64,000 nt of DNA from Candidatus Gallispira edinburgensis (GCA_904395805.1 CAJFNV010000107.1:18406-82405); one strand, 5' to 3'; shown: positions 1 to 9,230, counted from the stretch's first letter. Numbers and translations: made by a program. The notes: generated from the sequence alone by a model not told the origin.

Positions 1-90
1 AATAATTCACTGAGGTTTTGTGCTGGTTGTTAGCCGGATCAAACAGATAATAATTAAATCAAAATTTATATTAATTTAAATCAGAAAATT

Positions 91-726
91 TTAAAATCCT
101 AAGTTTTCACCTACTATAATTACTCTTATTCTGTCCTTTACTCTTGAAAATCTGGTGTGTACAAACTGACAGCACACTGTTTCAACACTTAAACAGTCAA
201 CGCACTTTCCTGCTTTGCGGCAGCCTGTGTTACAGTCAAATCTTATTACATTAGGTATTGATGCCTTGTTTCTTGCTCTTGAAAGAGCTGCTTCATAAGT
301 ATCACATATTTTATTTATGCCGGCAATTACAAGTACATTTTTTGGTCCGTAAATAAGGGCAGCAACTCTGTTTCCGTTGCCGTCGATATTTATAAGTTCT
401 CCGCTGATCGTCATAGCGTTTGTACTCATAAGGTAATAATCGGCATTAAGTGCCTTGTGTGCTATTTCATCCTTTTCTTCGGGTGTGGTCACAGCATCTC
501 TGTCAAGACATTTGTAATCTCCGTTTTTAAGCTCATTTAAAATTCCCGTTTCATTAAGTGTGGCAGAACCGCCCCAGCTTACTGTGCTCTTTTCGGGGAT
601 AAGTGAAAGGGCAAGCCTGATTGCTTCTTCTTTTGTTTCGGCATAAAAACCGTCCATATTTCTTTTTCTTAAGCCTTCAATTGTTCTTTCCGCTAAAAGC
701 CTGTTGTATTTCTGTACAGGTGTCAT
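91..726 (-). CDS. LUD-domain protein (LutC/YkgG, DUF162 family)
   Basis: A 211-residue protein of the LUD/DUF162 family, whose best known members (LutC) belong to lactate-oxidation iron-sulfur complexes. Visible family features are the SWGGSATL segment near residue 50 and the LIYGPKNVLVIAGINKI segment near residue 125. The C-terminal part is Cys-rich (CNTGCRKAGKCVDC near residue 165), which suggests metal or Fe-S binding. No lutA or lutB partner is nearby. It is the last gene of a leftward cluster after lysA, and an AAGGAGG site precedes the ATG. The family assignment is firm, but a role in lactate use is not supported by the context. Confidence 0.85.
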   Translation of the reverse strand: MTPVQKYNRLLAERTIEGLRKRNMDGFYAETKEEAIRLALSLIPEKSTVSWGGSATLNETGILNELKNGDYKCLDRDAVTTPEEKDEIAHKALNADYYLMSTNAMTISGELINIDGNGNRVAALIYGPKNVLVIAGINKICDTYEAALSRARNKASIPNVIRFDCNTGCRKAGKCVDCLSVETVCCQFVHTRFSRVKDRIRVIIVGENLGF

Positions 727-754
727 AAAATTACCTCCTTGTTATTTATATAAA

Positions 755-774
755 GGCGCTGCATTTGCAGCGCC
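755..774 (-). terminator. hairpin between lysA and the LUD gene
   Basis: An 8-bp GC-rich stem (GGCGCTGC / GCAGCGCC) lies just after the lysA stop on the leftward transcript. The T-tract behind it is weak (TTTATAT), so it may only attenuate transcription before the LUD gene. Confidence 0.55.
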
Positions 775-789
775 CCTGTAGACATTTTA

Positions 790-2043
790 TTATTTTTCAA
801 GTGAGTGCATACCCTTTAAAAGATCTTCAAGAGTATCTCTTTCTCTTATTAACTGAACTTCTCCGTTTTCTCTTATTAAAACTTCTGCAGGACGAAGTCT
901 GTTGTTATAGTTTGATGCCATACAATAGCCGTAAGCACCTGCGTCAAGGACACCTATAGTATCACCAACGTGCATTTCAGGGCACATTCTGTGTTTAGCC
1001 ATAATATCTCCTGATTCGCATATGTTACCTACTACTGTAATATCTTCAACCTTGTCACTGTCATTGTAAACTTCAATATCATGGTGTGAGTCATACATTA
1101 CAGGTCTCTGGAGAACATTAAAGCCAAGGTCTGTACCTGCGTACTTGTCCTCATGGTTGTACTTAATTGCGTGAACTGTACCTAAAAGTACTGAGCACTC
1201 TGCTGAAATATATCTGCCCGGCTCTACCTTAAATGTGATCTCCTTGCCGTAGTCTTTAACAAATTCATTAAATACTTCGTCAAGCTGTCTGCCTAAAGAT
1301 TCAAGGTCAAGTCTTGGCTGGTCATTGAGCTTTTCATAAGGGATACCGAAGCCGCCGCCTAAGTCTACAAATTCAAGGTCGTCAAATTCCTTTGCAATGT
1401 GTAAAATAGCCTTAACACCTTCAACATACTTGCTGCCGTCCATAAAGAGTGAACCGATATGCTGATTGATACCAACAAGCTTAAGGTCATATTTCTTTAA
1501 AATAGACTTGAATTCAGGGATATCCTCGGGATTGATAGCAAACTTTGTCTTTTTGCCTGCTGTTATAACCTTTTCACTGTGACCTGCACCGATACCGCCG
1601 TTAAATCTTGCGGCAATTCTTCCGCCGGGATTAAGCTGTCCGTACTGCTCAAGCTGTGAAAGAGAGTCAACGCTCATTGTAACATTGTGGTCGATTGCAA
1701 ACTGCATTTCTTCCTTTGAAACATTGTTGCTGATGTAGAAGATCTGTTCAGGCTTAAAGCCTGCCTTTAACTCTACAAAAATTTCGCCGGGACTCATTGC
1801 ATCTACATTTAAGCCTTCTTCTCTTACGATCTCAAGAAAAGCTAAATTGCTGTTTGCCTTTGCTGAATAGTTGATGCTGAAATGAGGATATTTTACAAGA
1901 TTTTTAATATCCCTGCATCTCTCTCTTAAAATTCTTTCATTGTAAACATAGAGAGGGCTGCCATACTTTGCAGTTAAATCTGAAGGCTTGTTGCCCATAA
2001 AGAAGTTTACCGAATCTGTTACCTTTGTGTTAATTTTTCCCAT
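790..2043 (-). CDS. lysA: diaminopimelate decarboxylase
   Basis: Last step of lysine synthesis: PLP-dependent decarboxylation of meso-diaminopimelate. The 417-residue protein has the fold-type III decarboxylase layout. The PLP lysine is K62 in YSAKANSN, the glycine-rich phosphate loop is in VDLGGGFGIPY, and the C-terminal active site contains the CESGDIMA and DAGAYGYCM motifs. Start is an ATG with GAAAGG upstream. It lies 16 bases downstream of aroC and is probably co-transcribed with it. dapF, which makes its substrate, is encoded about 6 kb away. Confidence 0.96.
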   Translation of the reverse strand: MGKINTKVTDSVNFFMGNKPSDLTAKYGSPLYVYNERILRERCRDIKNLVKYPHFSINYSAKANSNLAFLEIVREEGLNVDAMSPGEIFVELKAGFKPEQIFYISNNVSKEEMQFAIDHNVTMSVDSLSQLEQYGQLNPGGRIAARFNGGIGAGHSEKVITAGKKTKFAINPEDIPEFKSILKKYDLKLVGINQHIGSLFMDGSKYVEGVKAILHIAKEFDDLEFVDLGGGFGIPYEKLNDQPRLDLESLGRQLDEVFNEFVKDYGKEITFKVEPGRYISAECSVLLGTVHAIKYNHEDKYAGTDLGFNVLQRPVMYDSHHDIEVYNDSDKVEDITVVGNICESGDIMAKHRMCPEMHVGDTIGVLDAGAYGYCMASNYNNRLRPAEVLIRENGEVQLIRERDTLEDLLKGMHSLEK

Positions 2044-2059
2044 TTTTGTTTTCCTTTCA

Positions 2060-3151
2060 TTATAAATAAAAACTTTTGATATTATTAAGTTTTGCTGACA
2101 TATTCATAAGCATTAAATCAGCTATTGTAACCGCAGTCATTGCCTCAACAACAACAACTGCTCTTGGCACAACAATAGGGTCATGACGGCCTGTAATTGT
2201 TATTTCTGTGTCCTCACCCTTGTTGTTTACGGTTTTCTGAGGCTGTGCTATTGAAGGGGTAGGCTTAAAGGCAACTCTGAAAATTAAATTGCTGCCGTCT
2301 GAAAAACCTCCCAGAACACCGCCTGAATGATTTGTTTCTTTTTTTACTTTTTCATCAGACATATAAAAGCTGTCGTTGTTATAAGAACCATAGCTTTCAG
2401 CAGCTTTAAAGCCGTCACCGAATTCTATGCCCTTTGCAGCGCCTATTGACATAACTGCCTTAGCAAGAGAGGAATCAAGTTTGTCAAATACAGGCTCTCC
2501 TATGCCGGGAGGCATACCTGTTACACTGCATTCAATTATTCCTCCCACGGAATCACAGTTTTTGATCGCCTCATCAAGAAGCTGTGATGCTTTTTCTGCT
2601 GATTTGTTATCTGGCATACAAAGAGGATTTTCAAAGCGTTCATTTAAATTGATCCTTTCAGCTTTGACATTTCCGATTGCCGTTGTATAAGCCGCAATAT
2701 TTATACCAAGCTCTTTAAGTAGCTTTCTGGCAACAGCGCCTGCCGCAACTCTTGCTGATGTTTCTCTGCCTGAGGAGCGTCCGCCCCCTCTGTAATCCCT
2801 TATACCATATTTTGACTCGAATCCGAAGTCAGCATGGCCCGGTCTGTAAACATCAGCTATTTTTGAATAGTCACGGGAACGCTGATCTTCGTTGAATATA
2901 ATTAATGATATAGGTGTACCTGTGGTCTTGCCCTCAAATACTCCCGACATTATCTGAACCTTGTCACCTTCCTGCCTTTTGGTGCCGTATTTGTTTGAGC
3001 CCGGCTTACGCCTGTCCATATCCTGCTGTATATCTTCTTCACTTAAAAGTAAGCCTGCGGGACAGCCGTCTATTACAACGCCCAGACCTCTGCCGTGGGA
3101 TTCGCCCCAGGTAGTGATCTTAAAAATATTTCCGAAGGTTGAACCTGACAT
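2060..3151 (-). CDS. aroC: chorismate synthase
   Basis: Converts 5-enolpyruvylshikimate-3-phosphate to chorismate using reduced FMN, the last common step to aromatic amino acids. Family signatures are visible: the N-terminal GNIFKITTWGESHG, the central DYRGGGRSSGRETSARVAAG and the C-terminal ITGRHDPIVVPRAVVVVEAM. I prefer the ATG at 3151 (363 residues) to the in-frame GTG three codons upstream, because AGAGGTG then sits at correct spacing. It is first in the leftward aroC-lysA cluster, and its promoter must lie in the intergenic region before the divergent K+ uptake genes. Confidence 0.96.
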   Translation of the reverse strand: MSGSTFGNIFKITTWGESHGRGLGVVIDGCPAGLLLSEEDIQQDMDRRKPGSNKYGTKRQEGDKVQIMSGVFEGKTTGTPISLIIFNEDQRSRDYSKIADVYRPGHADFGFESKYGIRDYRGGGRSSGRETSARVAAGAVARKLLKELGINIAAYTTAIGNVKAERINLNERFENPLCMPDNKSAEKASQLLDEAIKNCDSVGGIIECSVTGMPPGIGEPVFDKLDSSLAKAVMSIGAAKGIEFGDGFKAAESYGSYNNDSFYMSDEKVKKETNHSGGVLGGFSDGSNLIFRVAFKPTPSIAQPQKTVNNKGEDTEITITGRHDPIVVPRAVVVVEAMTAVTIADLMLMNMSAKLNNIKSFYL

Positions 3152-3304
3152 TTTTTTCACCTCTGGTTTTTATGTGGAACTATATCATATATAATGTTGT
3201 ATTTGTAAAGGTATCATATTTTATTAAAAAGTAGAAGTCACTTTTCATAACAAAAATTACAAAACCTTTATAAATTGTTCAAATGTTAATTTTAATTTAA
3301 AGGA

Positions 3305-3332
3305 TTGACTTTAAACCTATATATGATATAAT
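3305..3332 (+). promoter_or_regulatory. sigma-A promoter for the ktrB operon
   Basis: TTGACT and TATAAT are separated by 16 bases and lie about 70 bases before the ktrB start, in the divergent region shared with aroC. The good match and correct orientation support a vegetative promoter. Confidence 0.7.
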
Positions 3333-3400
3333 TACATTAATTTTAACATTTTTTTTTGATATTTACAATAGTTTTTTGCAGACTGGAGGAGAAATGTGAC

Positions 3401-4798
3401 GTGAAAAAAATTTTGAGTAAGCTTAATGCTACACAGATAATTATATACGGGTTTTTGACGACTATATTAATAGGTACGTTTTTGCTTGTGCTGCCCGTAT
3501 CTTCTGCCAAAGGTGAATTCACAAATGTTATAGATGCACTCTTTACTTCAACATCTGCCGTTTGTGTTACGGGGCTTACTGTAGTTGTAACTGCCGATCA
3601 CTGGTCATTGTTCGGTCAGCTTGTCATACTGGGGCTTATACAGATAGGCGGTCTGGGATTTATGTGTGTTGTGACAATGATATCAATAGTTCTTGGCAGA
3701 AAAATAACAATGAGAGAGAGAAATGTTATTCAGGAAGCCCATAATCTGAACAGACAAAGCGGTGTTGTAAGCTTTGCAAAATACATATTTAAAATTACAA
3801 TGGCTGTGGAGCTTACAGGCTCTGCTATACTTGCTCTCAGGTTTATTCCCGAATTCGGACTTATAGGCGGAATATACAGAGGAATATTCCACGGTATTTC
3901 AGGATTCTGTAACGCAGGATTTGATATTATAGGAAGTACAAGTCTTGTTGAGTATTCAGGCGATGTTATTATTAATGTTGTTATCATGGCTCTTATTGTA
4001 ACAGGAGGTCTTGGTTTCCCTGTTCTTCAGGACATAATTGTAATGTTCAGAAATATATTTGTAAAAAAGTTTTCAGTCAGATATTCTTTGGGACACCTTA
4101 ATCTCCAGTCAAAAATTGCTTTGACTGCAACTGCAGTTTTAATTGTGACAGGTGCTTTGGGTATACTTGCTTTTGAATTTAATAACAAAGGTACTCTCGG
4201 TGATATGGGTATGGGTGAAAAGGTTATGGCTTCATTTTTCCAGTCTGTTACACTGAGAACTGCCGGATATTTTTCAATTGATCAGGGGTCACTTGAATAT
4301 TCATCCAAACTTCTGGGAATTGTGCTTATGTTTATAGGCGGCTCTCCCGCAGGTACCGCAGGCGGTGCCAAAACTGTGACTATGGCTGTGATATTAGTAT
4401 CTATGCTCTCTCTTGTAAGAGGAAGGGATGAAATAACTGCCTTTAAGAGAAGTATTGGTTTACATGTGCTCCAGAAATCACTTACTGTTGTTGTAATGAT
4501 GATGACTGTTGTTATCGGTTCAGTAATGATACTTTCATATACAGAAGCAGATCTTCTTGTGGCTAATGGAGGAAGGTTTGAAATTCTTGATATATTTTAT
4601 GAGGTGGTATCTGCTATTGGTACAGTGGGACTTACTGCAGGTATGACACCTGAGCTTTCCGATGTGGGAAAGGTTATAGTGTCCCTGTGTATGTATATAG
4701 GAAGAGTAGGTCCTATATCCATTGCTGTGGCACTGACTGCAAAGAGGGCAGGCGACAGTTTGGTACGCTACCCTGAAGGTAATATTATAGTTGGTTAG
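3401..4798 (+). CDS. ktrB: TrkH/KtrB-family potassium transporter, membrane subunit
   Basis: Integral membrane K+ (possibly Na+-coupled) uptake channel subunit. The protein has repeated hairpins with selectivity-filter glycines, for example TSTSAVCVTGL, HGISGFCNAGF, SVTLRTAGYF and SAIGTVGLTAG, plus the GGSPAGTAGG segment typical of TrkH/KtrB. I place the start at the GTG preceded by GGAGGA (465 residues); an upstream in-frame ATG has no ribosome-binding site. The RCK-domain regulator follows after 13 bases. Length fits KtrB better than long proteobacterial TrkH. Confidence 0.93.
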   Translation: MKKILSKLNATQIIIYGFLTTILIGTFLLVLPVSSAKGEFTNVIDALFTSTSAVCVTGLTVVVTADHWSLFGQLVILGLIQIGGLGFMCVVTMISIVLGRKITMRERNVIQEAHNLNRQSGVVSFAKYIFKITMAVELTGSAILALRFIPEFGLIGGIYRGIFHGISGFCNAGFDIIGSTSLVEYSGDVIINVVIMALIVTGGLGFPVLQDIIVMFRNIFVKKFSVRYSLGHLNLQSKIALTATAVLIVTGALGILAFEFNNKGTLGDMGMGEKVMASFFQSVTLRTAGYFSIDQGSLEYSSKLLGIVLMFIGGSPAGTAGGAKTVTMAVILVSMLSLVRGRDEITAFKRSIGLHVLQKSLTVVVMMMTVVIGSVMILSYTEADLLVANGGRFEILDIFYEVVSAIGTVGLTAGMTPELSDVGKVIVSLCMYIGRVGPISIAVALTAKRAGDSLVRYPEGNIIVG

Positions 4799-4811
4799 GA
4801 GGATTTGTTAA

Positions 4812-5462
4812 ATGAGAAAAAATAAGCAGTTTGCTGTTATCGGACTTGGAAGATTTGGTTCTGCTGTTACAAGGACATTGGCTGAAAACGGCTTTGATGT
4901 AATGTGCTGTGATAAGAATATGACTGTTGTAAAACAGATGGAGCCTTATGTGACAAAGGCTATTCAGGCTGATATTATGCAGGATGATGTTGCGGATGCT
5001 CTGGGGCTTAACAATTTTGATGTTGTGATCGTTGCAATAGGTGACAGTCTTGAAGCCAGTGTAATGGCAACAATGTATGCCAAGGAAGCCGGAGTAAGAA
5101 CAATAATTGCAAAGGCAAAGACGATATCCGAAAAGAAGATACTTGAAAAAATGGGTGCTGACAAGGTCGTTATGCCTGAGGTGGATATGGGAAGAAGACT
5201 TGCAATAAGTCTGACAACAACTAATGTGCTTGAATATATCAGCTTTTCCGAAAAATTTGCTATGGCTGAAATTGCTCCTCTTAAGAATTGGGTGGACAAA
5301 ACTCTTGCAGAGGCAAATATAAGAGCTGAATACGGCTTTAACGTAGTTGCTATAAAAGACGGTGACGATTTAATGGTTTCACCTGCGCCAAACACATTAA
5401 TAAAGGAAAGACATATTCTTGTTATTATAGGTGAGAGCAAGCAGATTCAGAAATACAATTAG
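4812..5462 (+). CDS. ktrA: TrkA/KtrA-family potassium uptake regulator (RCK)
   Basis: A cytoplasmic gating ring subunit of 216 residues with an N-terminal Rossmann RCK_N domain (VIGLGRFGSAVTRTL, residues 9-23) that binds NAD(H) or adenine nucleotides, and a C-terminal RCK_C domain. A single RCK unit is the KtrA layout, whereas enterobacterial TrkA has two. AGGAGG precedes the ATG. It is encoded directly after the membrane subunit, so the two almost certainly form one transporter. Confidence 0.93.
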   Translation: MRKNKQFAVIGLGRFGSAVTRTLAENGFDVMCCDKNMTVVKQMEPYVTKAIQADIMQDDVADALGLNNFDVVIVAIGDSLEASVMATMYAKEAGVRTIIAKAKTISEKKILEKMGADKVVMPEVDMGRRLAISLTTTNVLEYISFSEKFAMAEIAPLKNWVDKTLAEANIRAEYGFNVVAIKDGDDLMVSPAPNTLIKERHILVIIGESKQIQKYN

Positions 5463-5470
5463 GTGTTGAT

Positions 5471-6241
5471 ATGGAACATTATATAGACAGTGCTCATAAC
5501 AAAATTATAAAGGAAATAAATTCCCTTAAAAACAAAAGAGACAGGGAGAAAAAAGGTCTTTTTGTACTTGAAGGGGAAAGGCTTGTATCCGAAATAAACA
5601 GTGAGTGGAATGTGAAATACATTGCCGTATCGGAAAGTTTTACAGGTAAGGCTGAGGCTGAAAGGGTATACAGAATAAAGGACAGCCTTTTTGAAAAAAT
5701 CTCGGATACTGTAACTCCCCAGGGGATACTTGCCGTATGCGAGATCAGGGAATTTTCTGTGGAAGATATTGATTACAGCAATGATCCCTTTTTTGTGATC
5801 CTTGAAAATGTCACAGATCCGGGGAATATGGGAACTATAATAAGGACTGCTGATGCAGCAGGTGCTGACGGTATATTTGTGACGAAGGGTTGTGTTGATA
5901 TATATAATCCAAAGGTCATAAGAGCAACAATGGGATCTGTTTTCCACCTGCCAATATACAGAAATGTTAATGGTACACAAGTTGTAAGAGAGCTTAAGAA
6001 TAACGGTATTGTTACTCTCGGAGCCCATTTGAAGGGGGAAAAAACGCCCTATGAAATAAATATGACAAAGGGCTGTGCCGTAATAATAGGTAATGAGGCA
6101 AATGGCTTAAGTGACGAAATAAGCAGTGAAGCGGATCATCTTGTTAAAATCCCTATGCCCGGAAAGGCAGAAAGTATGAATGCGGGAATAGCCGCAGGAA
6201 TTCTTATATATGAGGCTGTGCGTCAAAGGACAGGTGAATAA
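5471..6241 (+). CDS. TrmH/SpoU-family RNA 2'-O-methyltransferase
   Basis: A 256-residue SPOUT methyltransferase that transfers a methyl group from AdoMet to a ribose 2'-OH of RNA. An N-terminal substrate-binding domain (residues 1-95) is followed by the knotted catalytic domain with motifs ENVTDPGNMGTIIRTADAAG, GNEANGL and IPMPGKAESMNAGIAAGI. The layout resembles RlmB/YsgA-type rRNA methylases, but the exact target nucleotide cannot be read from sequence. It lies 8 bases after ktrA and abuts the dCMP deaminase gene. Confidence 0.9.
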   Translation: MEHYIDSAHNKIIKEINSLKNKRDREKKGLFVLEGERLVSEINSEWNVKYIAVSESFTGKAEAERVYRIKDSLFEKISDTVTPQGILAVCEIREFSVEDIDYSNDPFFVILENVTDPGNMGTIIRTADAAGADGIFVTKGCVDIYNPKVIRATMGSVFHLPIYRNVNGTQVVRELKNNGIVTLGAHLKGEKTPYEINMTKGCAVIIGNEANGLSDEISSEADHLVKIPMPGKAESMNAGIAAGILIYEAVRQRTGE

Positions 6242-6242
6242 A

Positions 6243-6692
6243 ATGAAGAGAATAAGCTGGGATGAATATTTTATGAGTATGGCTGAGCTTGCAAGCAAAA
6301 GGTCTACATGCTTAAGACGTCAGGTAGGAGCTGTAATTGTAAAGGATAATCAGGTCCTTTCAACAGGCTATAACGGAGCACCTAAGGGGTTGCCGAACTG
6401 CTGTGACATTAATGAGTGCTTAAGGACTAAGCTTAAAATACCAAGCGGTGAAAGGCATGAGCTTTGCAGGGCTGTACATGCAGAAAACAATGCAATTACA
6501 CAATGTGCCGTAAATGGTGTAAGCTGTAAGGGCGGTACACTTTATGTAACTGCAAGCCCATGCATAATGTGTACAAAGCAGATCATTAATGCGGGGATCG
6601 TGAGGATCGTTGCAAAGGAAATGTACCCTGATGATATGGGCAAGGAAATGCTTGAAGAAAGCGGTATTGAGTTTGTGCTTTTTGATAAGTAA
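6243..6692 (+). CDS. deoxycytidylate deaminase, ComEB type
   Basis: Zinc-dependent deamination of dCMP to dUMP, which feeds dTMP synthesis; the homologue in Bacillus is named ComEB. Zinc-site signatures are HAENNAI (ligand His and catalytic Glu) and PCIMCTKQII (two ligand Cys). I choose the ATG giving MKRISWDEYF at the N-terminus (149 residues), directly after the methyltransferase stop. It is the last gene of the operon, followed by a strong terminator. No comEA or comEC lies beside it, so a competence role is not implied. Confidence 0.92.
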   Translation: MKRISWDEYFMSMAELASKRSTCLRRQVGAVIVKDNQVLSTGYNGAPKGLPNCCDINECLRTKLKIPSGERHELCRAVHAENNAITQCAVNGVSCKGGTLYVTASPCIMCTKQIINAGIVRIVAKEMYPDDMGKEMLEESGIEFVLFDK

Positions 6693-6706
6693 ATAATTGG
6701 TTTGAA

Positions 6707-6745
6707 AATCCCTTGGCCGGTTTTGACCGGCTAAGGGATTTTTTT
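6707..6745 (+). terminator. rho-independent terminator of the ktrBA operon
   Basis: A near-perfect 14-bp stem (AATCCCTTGGCCGG / CCGGCTAAGGGATT) with a short TTTTGA loop is followed by a run of seven Ts. Confidence 0.93.
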
Positions 6746-6782
6746 CTTGATTAGAGTTAACAGAGTGCCGATAAATCAAAAT

Positions 6783-7625
6783 TTATATTTTATAAAGAGA
6801 TTTTAAAAGCTTTATTTCCTCTCCGTGTCCCTTATCGTCTGTAGGTGTTTCAAGGTAAAAGGGAAGGTTACAAAGAGAAGGGTGATTTATTATGTTTTTA
6901 AATGCCTCAAGTCCTATATGTCCCTCTCCTATGAGGGCATGTCTGTCCTTATGGCTTCCTCTCTCGTTAAGGCTGTCATTAATGTGTACTGCTTTTAAAT
7001 ATTCAAGTCCTATAATTCTGTCAAACTCATTTAAAACGCCCTCAAGGTCATTTACTATGTCATAGCCGCTGTCCCATATGTGACAGGTATCAATACACAC
7101 GCCTATTTTATCTTTAAGTTCAACTTTATCGATTATTGCTCTTAATTCTTCAAATGTTCTGCCTGCTTCGCTTCCTTTGCCTGCCATTGTTTCAAGAAGA
7201 ACTGTTGTATGCATATCTTTAAACATAGCCTTGTTAAGTCCTGCCGAGATCTGCTCAACTGCTGTGTCTATATTCTGTTTTAAGCGGCTACCCGGGTGGA
7301 AGTTATATAAATTTCCGGGGTAAAGTTCCATACGCTTTAAGTCATCTGTCATCATTTCAAGGGATATATTTCTTGTTTCTTCCTTTGCTGAACACAAATT
7401 AAGTGTATATGGAGCGTGGACAAGAACCTGAGTAATATTATTTTGGGAAAGCATATTGCGGAATTCTTTTATCTCTTCGGGGTCTATAGCCTTGGCTTTA
7501 GCTCCCCTTGGGTTTCTTGAAAAAAACTGAAATGTATCTGATCCTATATTTACAGCATCTTTTACCATTTGAACATAGCCCTTTGCAACAGACATATGGG
7601 CGCCTATTTTTAAACCTGTATTCAT
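6783..7625 (-). CDS. nfo: deoxyribonuclease IV (AP endonuclease)
   Basis: Base-excision repair enzyme that cuts DNA 5' to abasic sites using three zinc ions. The 280-residue TIM barrel shows family motifs FSRNPRG, VLLETMAGKG, GVCIDTCHIWDSGYD and HINDSLNERGSHKDRH. The ATG at 7625 has AAAGGAGG at ideal spacing, so I reject the longer start six codons upstream. It is monocistronic on the minus strand, beyond the terminator of tRNA-Ser. Confidence 0.95.
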   Translation of the reverse strand: MNTGLKIGAHMSVAKGYVQMVKDAVNIGSDTFQFFSRNPRGAKAKAIDPEEIKEFRNMLSQNNITQVLVHAPYTLNLCSAKEETRNISLEMMTDDLKRMELYPGNLYNFHPGSRLKQNIDTAVEQISAGLNKAMFKDMHTTVLLETMAGKGSEAGRTFEELRAIIDKVELKDKIGVCIDTCHIWDSGYDIVNDLEGVLNEFDRIIGLEYLKAVHINDSLNERGSHKDRHALIGEGHIGLEAFKNIINHPSLCNLPFYLETPTDDKGHGEEIKLLKSLYKI

Positions 7626-7645
7626 AATTGCCTCCTTTTGCATAT

Positions 7646-7676
7646 AAAAAAATCCTCAAGGAAAACCTTGAGGATT
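7646..7676 (-). terminator. terminator of tRNA-Ser
   Basis: On the minus strand a 12-bp stem (AAATCCTCAAGG / CCTTGAGGATTT) with a TTTT loop runs into seven Ts, immediately after the tRNA 3' end. Confidence 0.92.
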
Positions 7677-7681
7677 TGGAG

Positions 7682-7769
7682 CGGAGTAGGAGAGATTTGA
7701 ACTCTCGCGCCGCGCAAACGACCTACTCCCTTAGCAGGGGAGCCCCTTCAGCCACTTGGGTACTACTCC
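7682..7769 (-). tRNA. tRNA-Ser (anticodon GCU)
   Basis: An 88-nt type II tRNA. The acceptor arms GGAGUAG / CUACUCC pair, with G as discriminator. The anticodon arm CUCCC-CUGCUAA-GGGAG gives anticodon GCU, reading AGC/AGU. A long variable arm typical of serine tRNA and a T arm GAGAG-UUCAAAU-CUCUC are present. CCA is not encoded. Confidence 0.96.
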
Positions 7770-7873
7770 ATAGCTGTATTGCGTTGTCACTCACAACGCT
7801 TAATTAGTATATCACAGAAAAATGAAGGTGTCAAGACTTTTTTACAAAAATTGAAAGAAAATTATTACCGTAT

Positions 7874-8365
7874 TTATAAAAAATAAAAGAAAGTTATTCC
7901 CGATACAATACTTATTGCCCAGCCTGCAAAAACATCAGCGGGATAATGTACTCCCGTTGCAACTCTTGAAAGTCCCGTAAAAAAAGCAAATACCATAAAA
8001 ACAGGTACAAGTGCAGGACATATCATAATGTAGCTTAATGATATGATCATTGAGCTGCAGGCATGATTGCTTGGAAAGGAACCGCTGTTCTTGTGATCAA
8101 CAAGTTTTGTAACATCTTCTCTGTTAAAAGGACGGGGCTTGTTTAAAAGCTTTCTAAGGGTTGTGTTGAATAAAAGGGTAAAGAAGGGAACAGCTATTAT
8201 TTTAGCTATTCCCTCACATCCATTGATCAACACTGCTATTATACCCAGGATATAAATAATTATAAATGCGGGCTTTGAAAATTCAGATACAAATACTGCC
8301 AGCTTTTTTGCCTTGCTGTTATTTGCAGTGAAAAAGTATATTTTGTCAAAAAGCAGTTTATTCAT
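7874..8365 (-). CDS. PAP2-family membrane phosphatase
   Basis: A membrane lipid phosphatase such as an undecaprenyl-diphosphate or phosphatidylglycerophosphate phosphatase. PAP2 motifs are KPRPF (about residue 75), PSNHACSS (about 93) and SRVATGVHYPADVFAGW (about 133), between hydrophobic helices. The start ATG overlaps the dapF stop in ATGAATAA, indicating translational coupling. At about 163 residues it is a single-domain PAP2 protein; the substrate cannot be decided from sequence. Confidence 0.88.
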   Translation of the reverse strand: MNKLLFDKIYFFTANNSKAKKLAVFVSEFSKPAFIIIYILGIIAVLINGCEGIAKIIAVPFFTLLFNTTLRKLLNKPRPFNREDVTKLVDHKNSGSFPSNHACSSMIISLSYIMICPALVPVFMVFAFFTGLSRVATGVHYPADVFAGWAISIVSGITFFYFL

Positions 8366-9230
8366 TCCATACTCCGTCAAATACAAATGTTGCGGGACCT
8401 GTCATATAAACGTGATTGTCCTTTTCGCTCCATTCAATTGTAAGTGTGCCGCCAAGAAGCTTTACATCAACAGGTACTCTTGGGCATTTTCCAAGTAAAT
8501 TAGCTGCAACCACAGTTGCACATGTGCCTGTACCGCATGCCCATGTTTCTCCTGAGCCTCTTTCCCACACTCTCATGTTAAGATGAGTTTCGTCAACAAA
8601 TTCAACAAATTCCACATTTGTCTTTTTAGGAAATGCAGGATCTGTTTCAAGGGAAGGACCGTAATAGTCAACAGCGAAATCCTTTACTGGTGTGTCTATA
8701 AATGTAATTGCATGGGGATTGCCCATAGATACACATGTGAACACAAAATCCTTTCCCTGTGAGCTGAGCTTTAAATCCATAACAGCCTTAACACCCTGAA
8801 CCTTTGAATCGGATACCTCACCGATTACAGGAACTTCATCAGGTGTCAGCACAGGCTCGCCCATATCAACTGTGAGAAGCTCTGCCTCTCCTTTTTCATT
8901 TGTATGAACTTCAATGACCTTTACACCTGCAAGGGTCTCAATTCTCAAAGGGTTTTTTCTTACTACATTTCTGTCATATACATAGCGTCCTACACATCTT
9001 ACACCGTTTCCGCACATTTCAGCTTCTGAACCGTCGGCATTGAACATTCTCATTTTGCAGTCGTTTTCGGGACTGTCAGGAGGGCATATAAGTATAAGAC
9101 CGTCAGAGCCTATGCCAAAATGTCTGTCACTTACAGCCTGTGATACCTTTGACGGGTCATTTACCGTTTCTTCAAAGCAGTTTACATAAACATAGTCATT
9201 GCCGCAGCCGTGCATTTTTGTAAATTTCAT
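8358..9230 (-). CDS. dapF: diaminopimelate epimerase
   Basis: PLP-independent racemization of LL- to meso-diaminopimelate, the substrate of LysA and a precursor of peptidoglycan. The two half-domains carry the catalytic cysteines: FNADGSEAEMCGNGVRC near residue 72 and ERGSGETWACGTGTCA near residue 225. The N-terminus MKFTKMHGCGNDYVYV is typical. Start ATG has CAGGAG upstream. It is coupled to the downstream PAP2 phosphatase by an 8-base overlap. Confidence 0.96.
   Translation of the reverse strand: MKFTKMHGCGNDYVYVNCFEETVNDPSKVSQAVSDRHFGIGSDGLILICPPDSPENDCKMRMFNADGSEAEMCGNGVRCVGRYVYDRNVVRKNPLRIETLAGVKVIEVHTNEKGEAELLTVDMGEPVLTPDEVPVIGEVSDSKVQGVKAVMDLKLSSQGKDFVFTCVSMGNPHAITFIDTPVKDFAVDYYGPSLETDPAFPKKTNVEFVEFVDETHLNMRVWERGSGETWACGTGTCATVVAANLLGKCPRVPVDVKLLGGTLTIEWSEKDNHVYMTGPATFVFDGVWNE

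Noticed and set aside
7649..7769. tRNA-Ser as the phage attachment site
   Set aside because: The prophage begins 14 kb away in a protein gene, and its integrase is a serine recombinase, which seldom uses tRNA genes.
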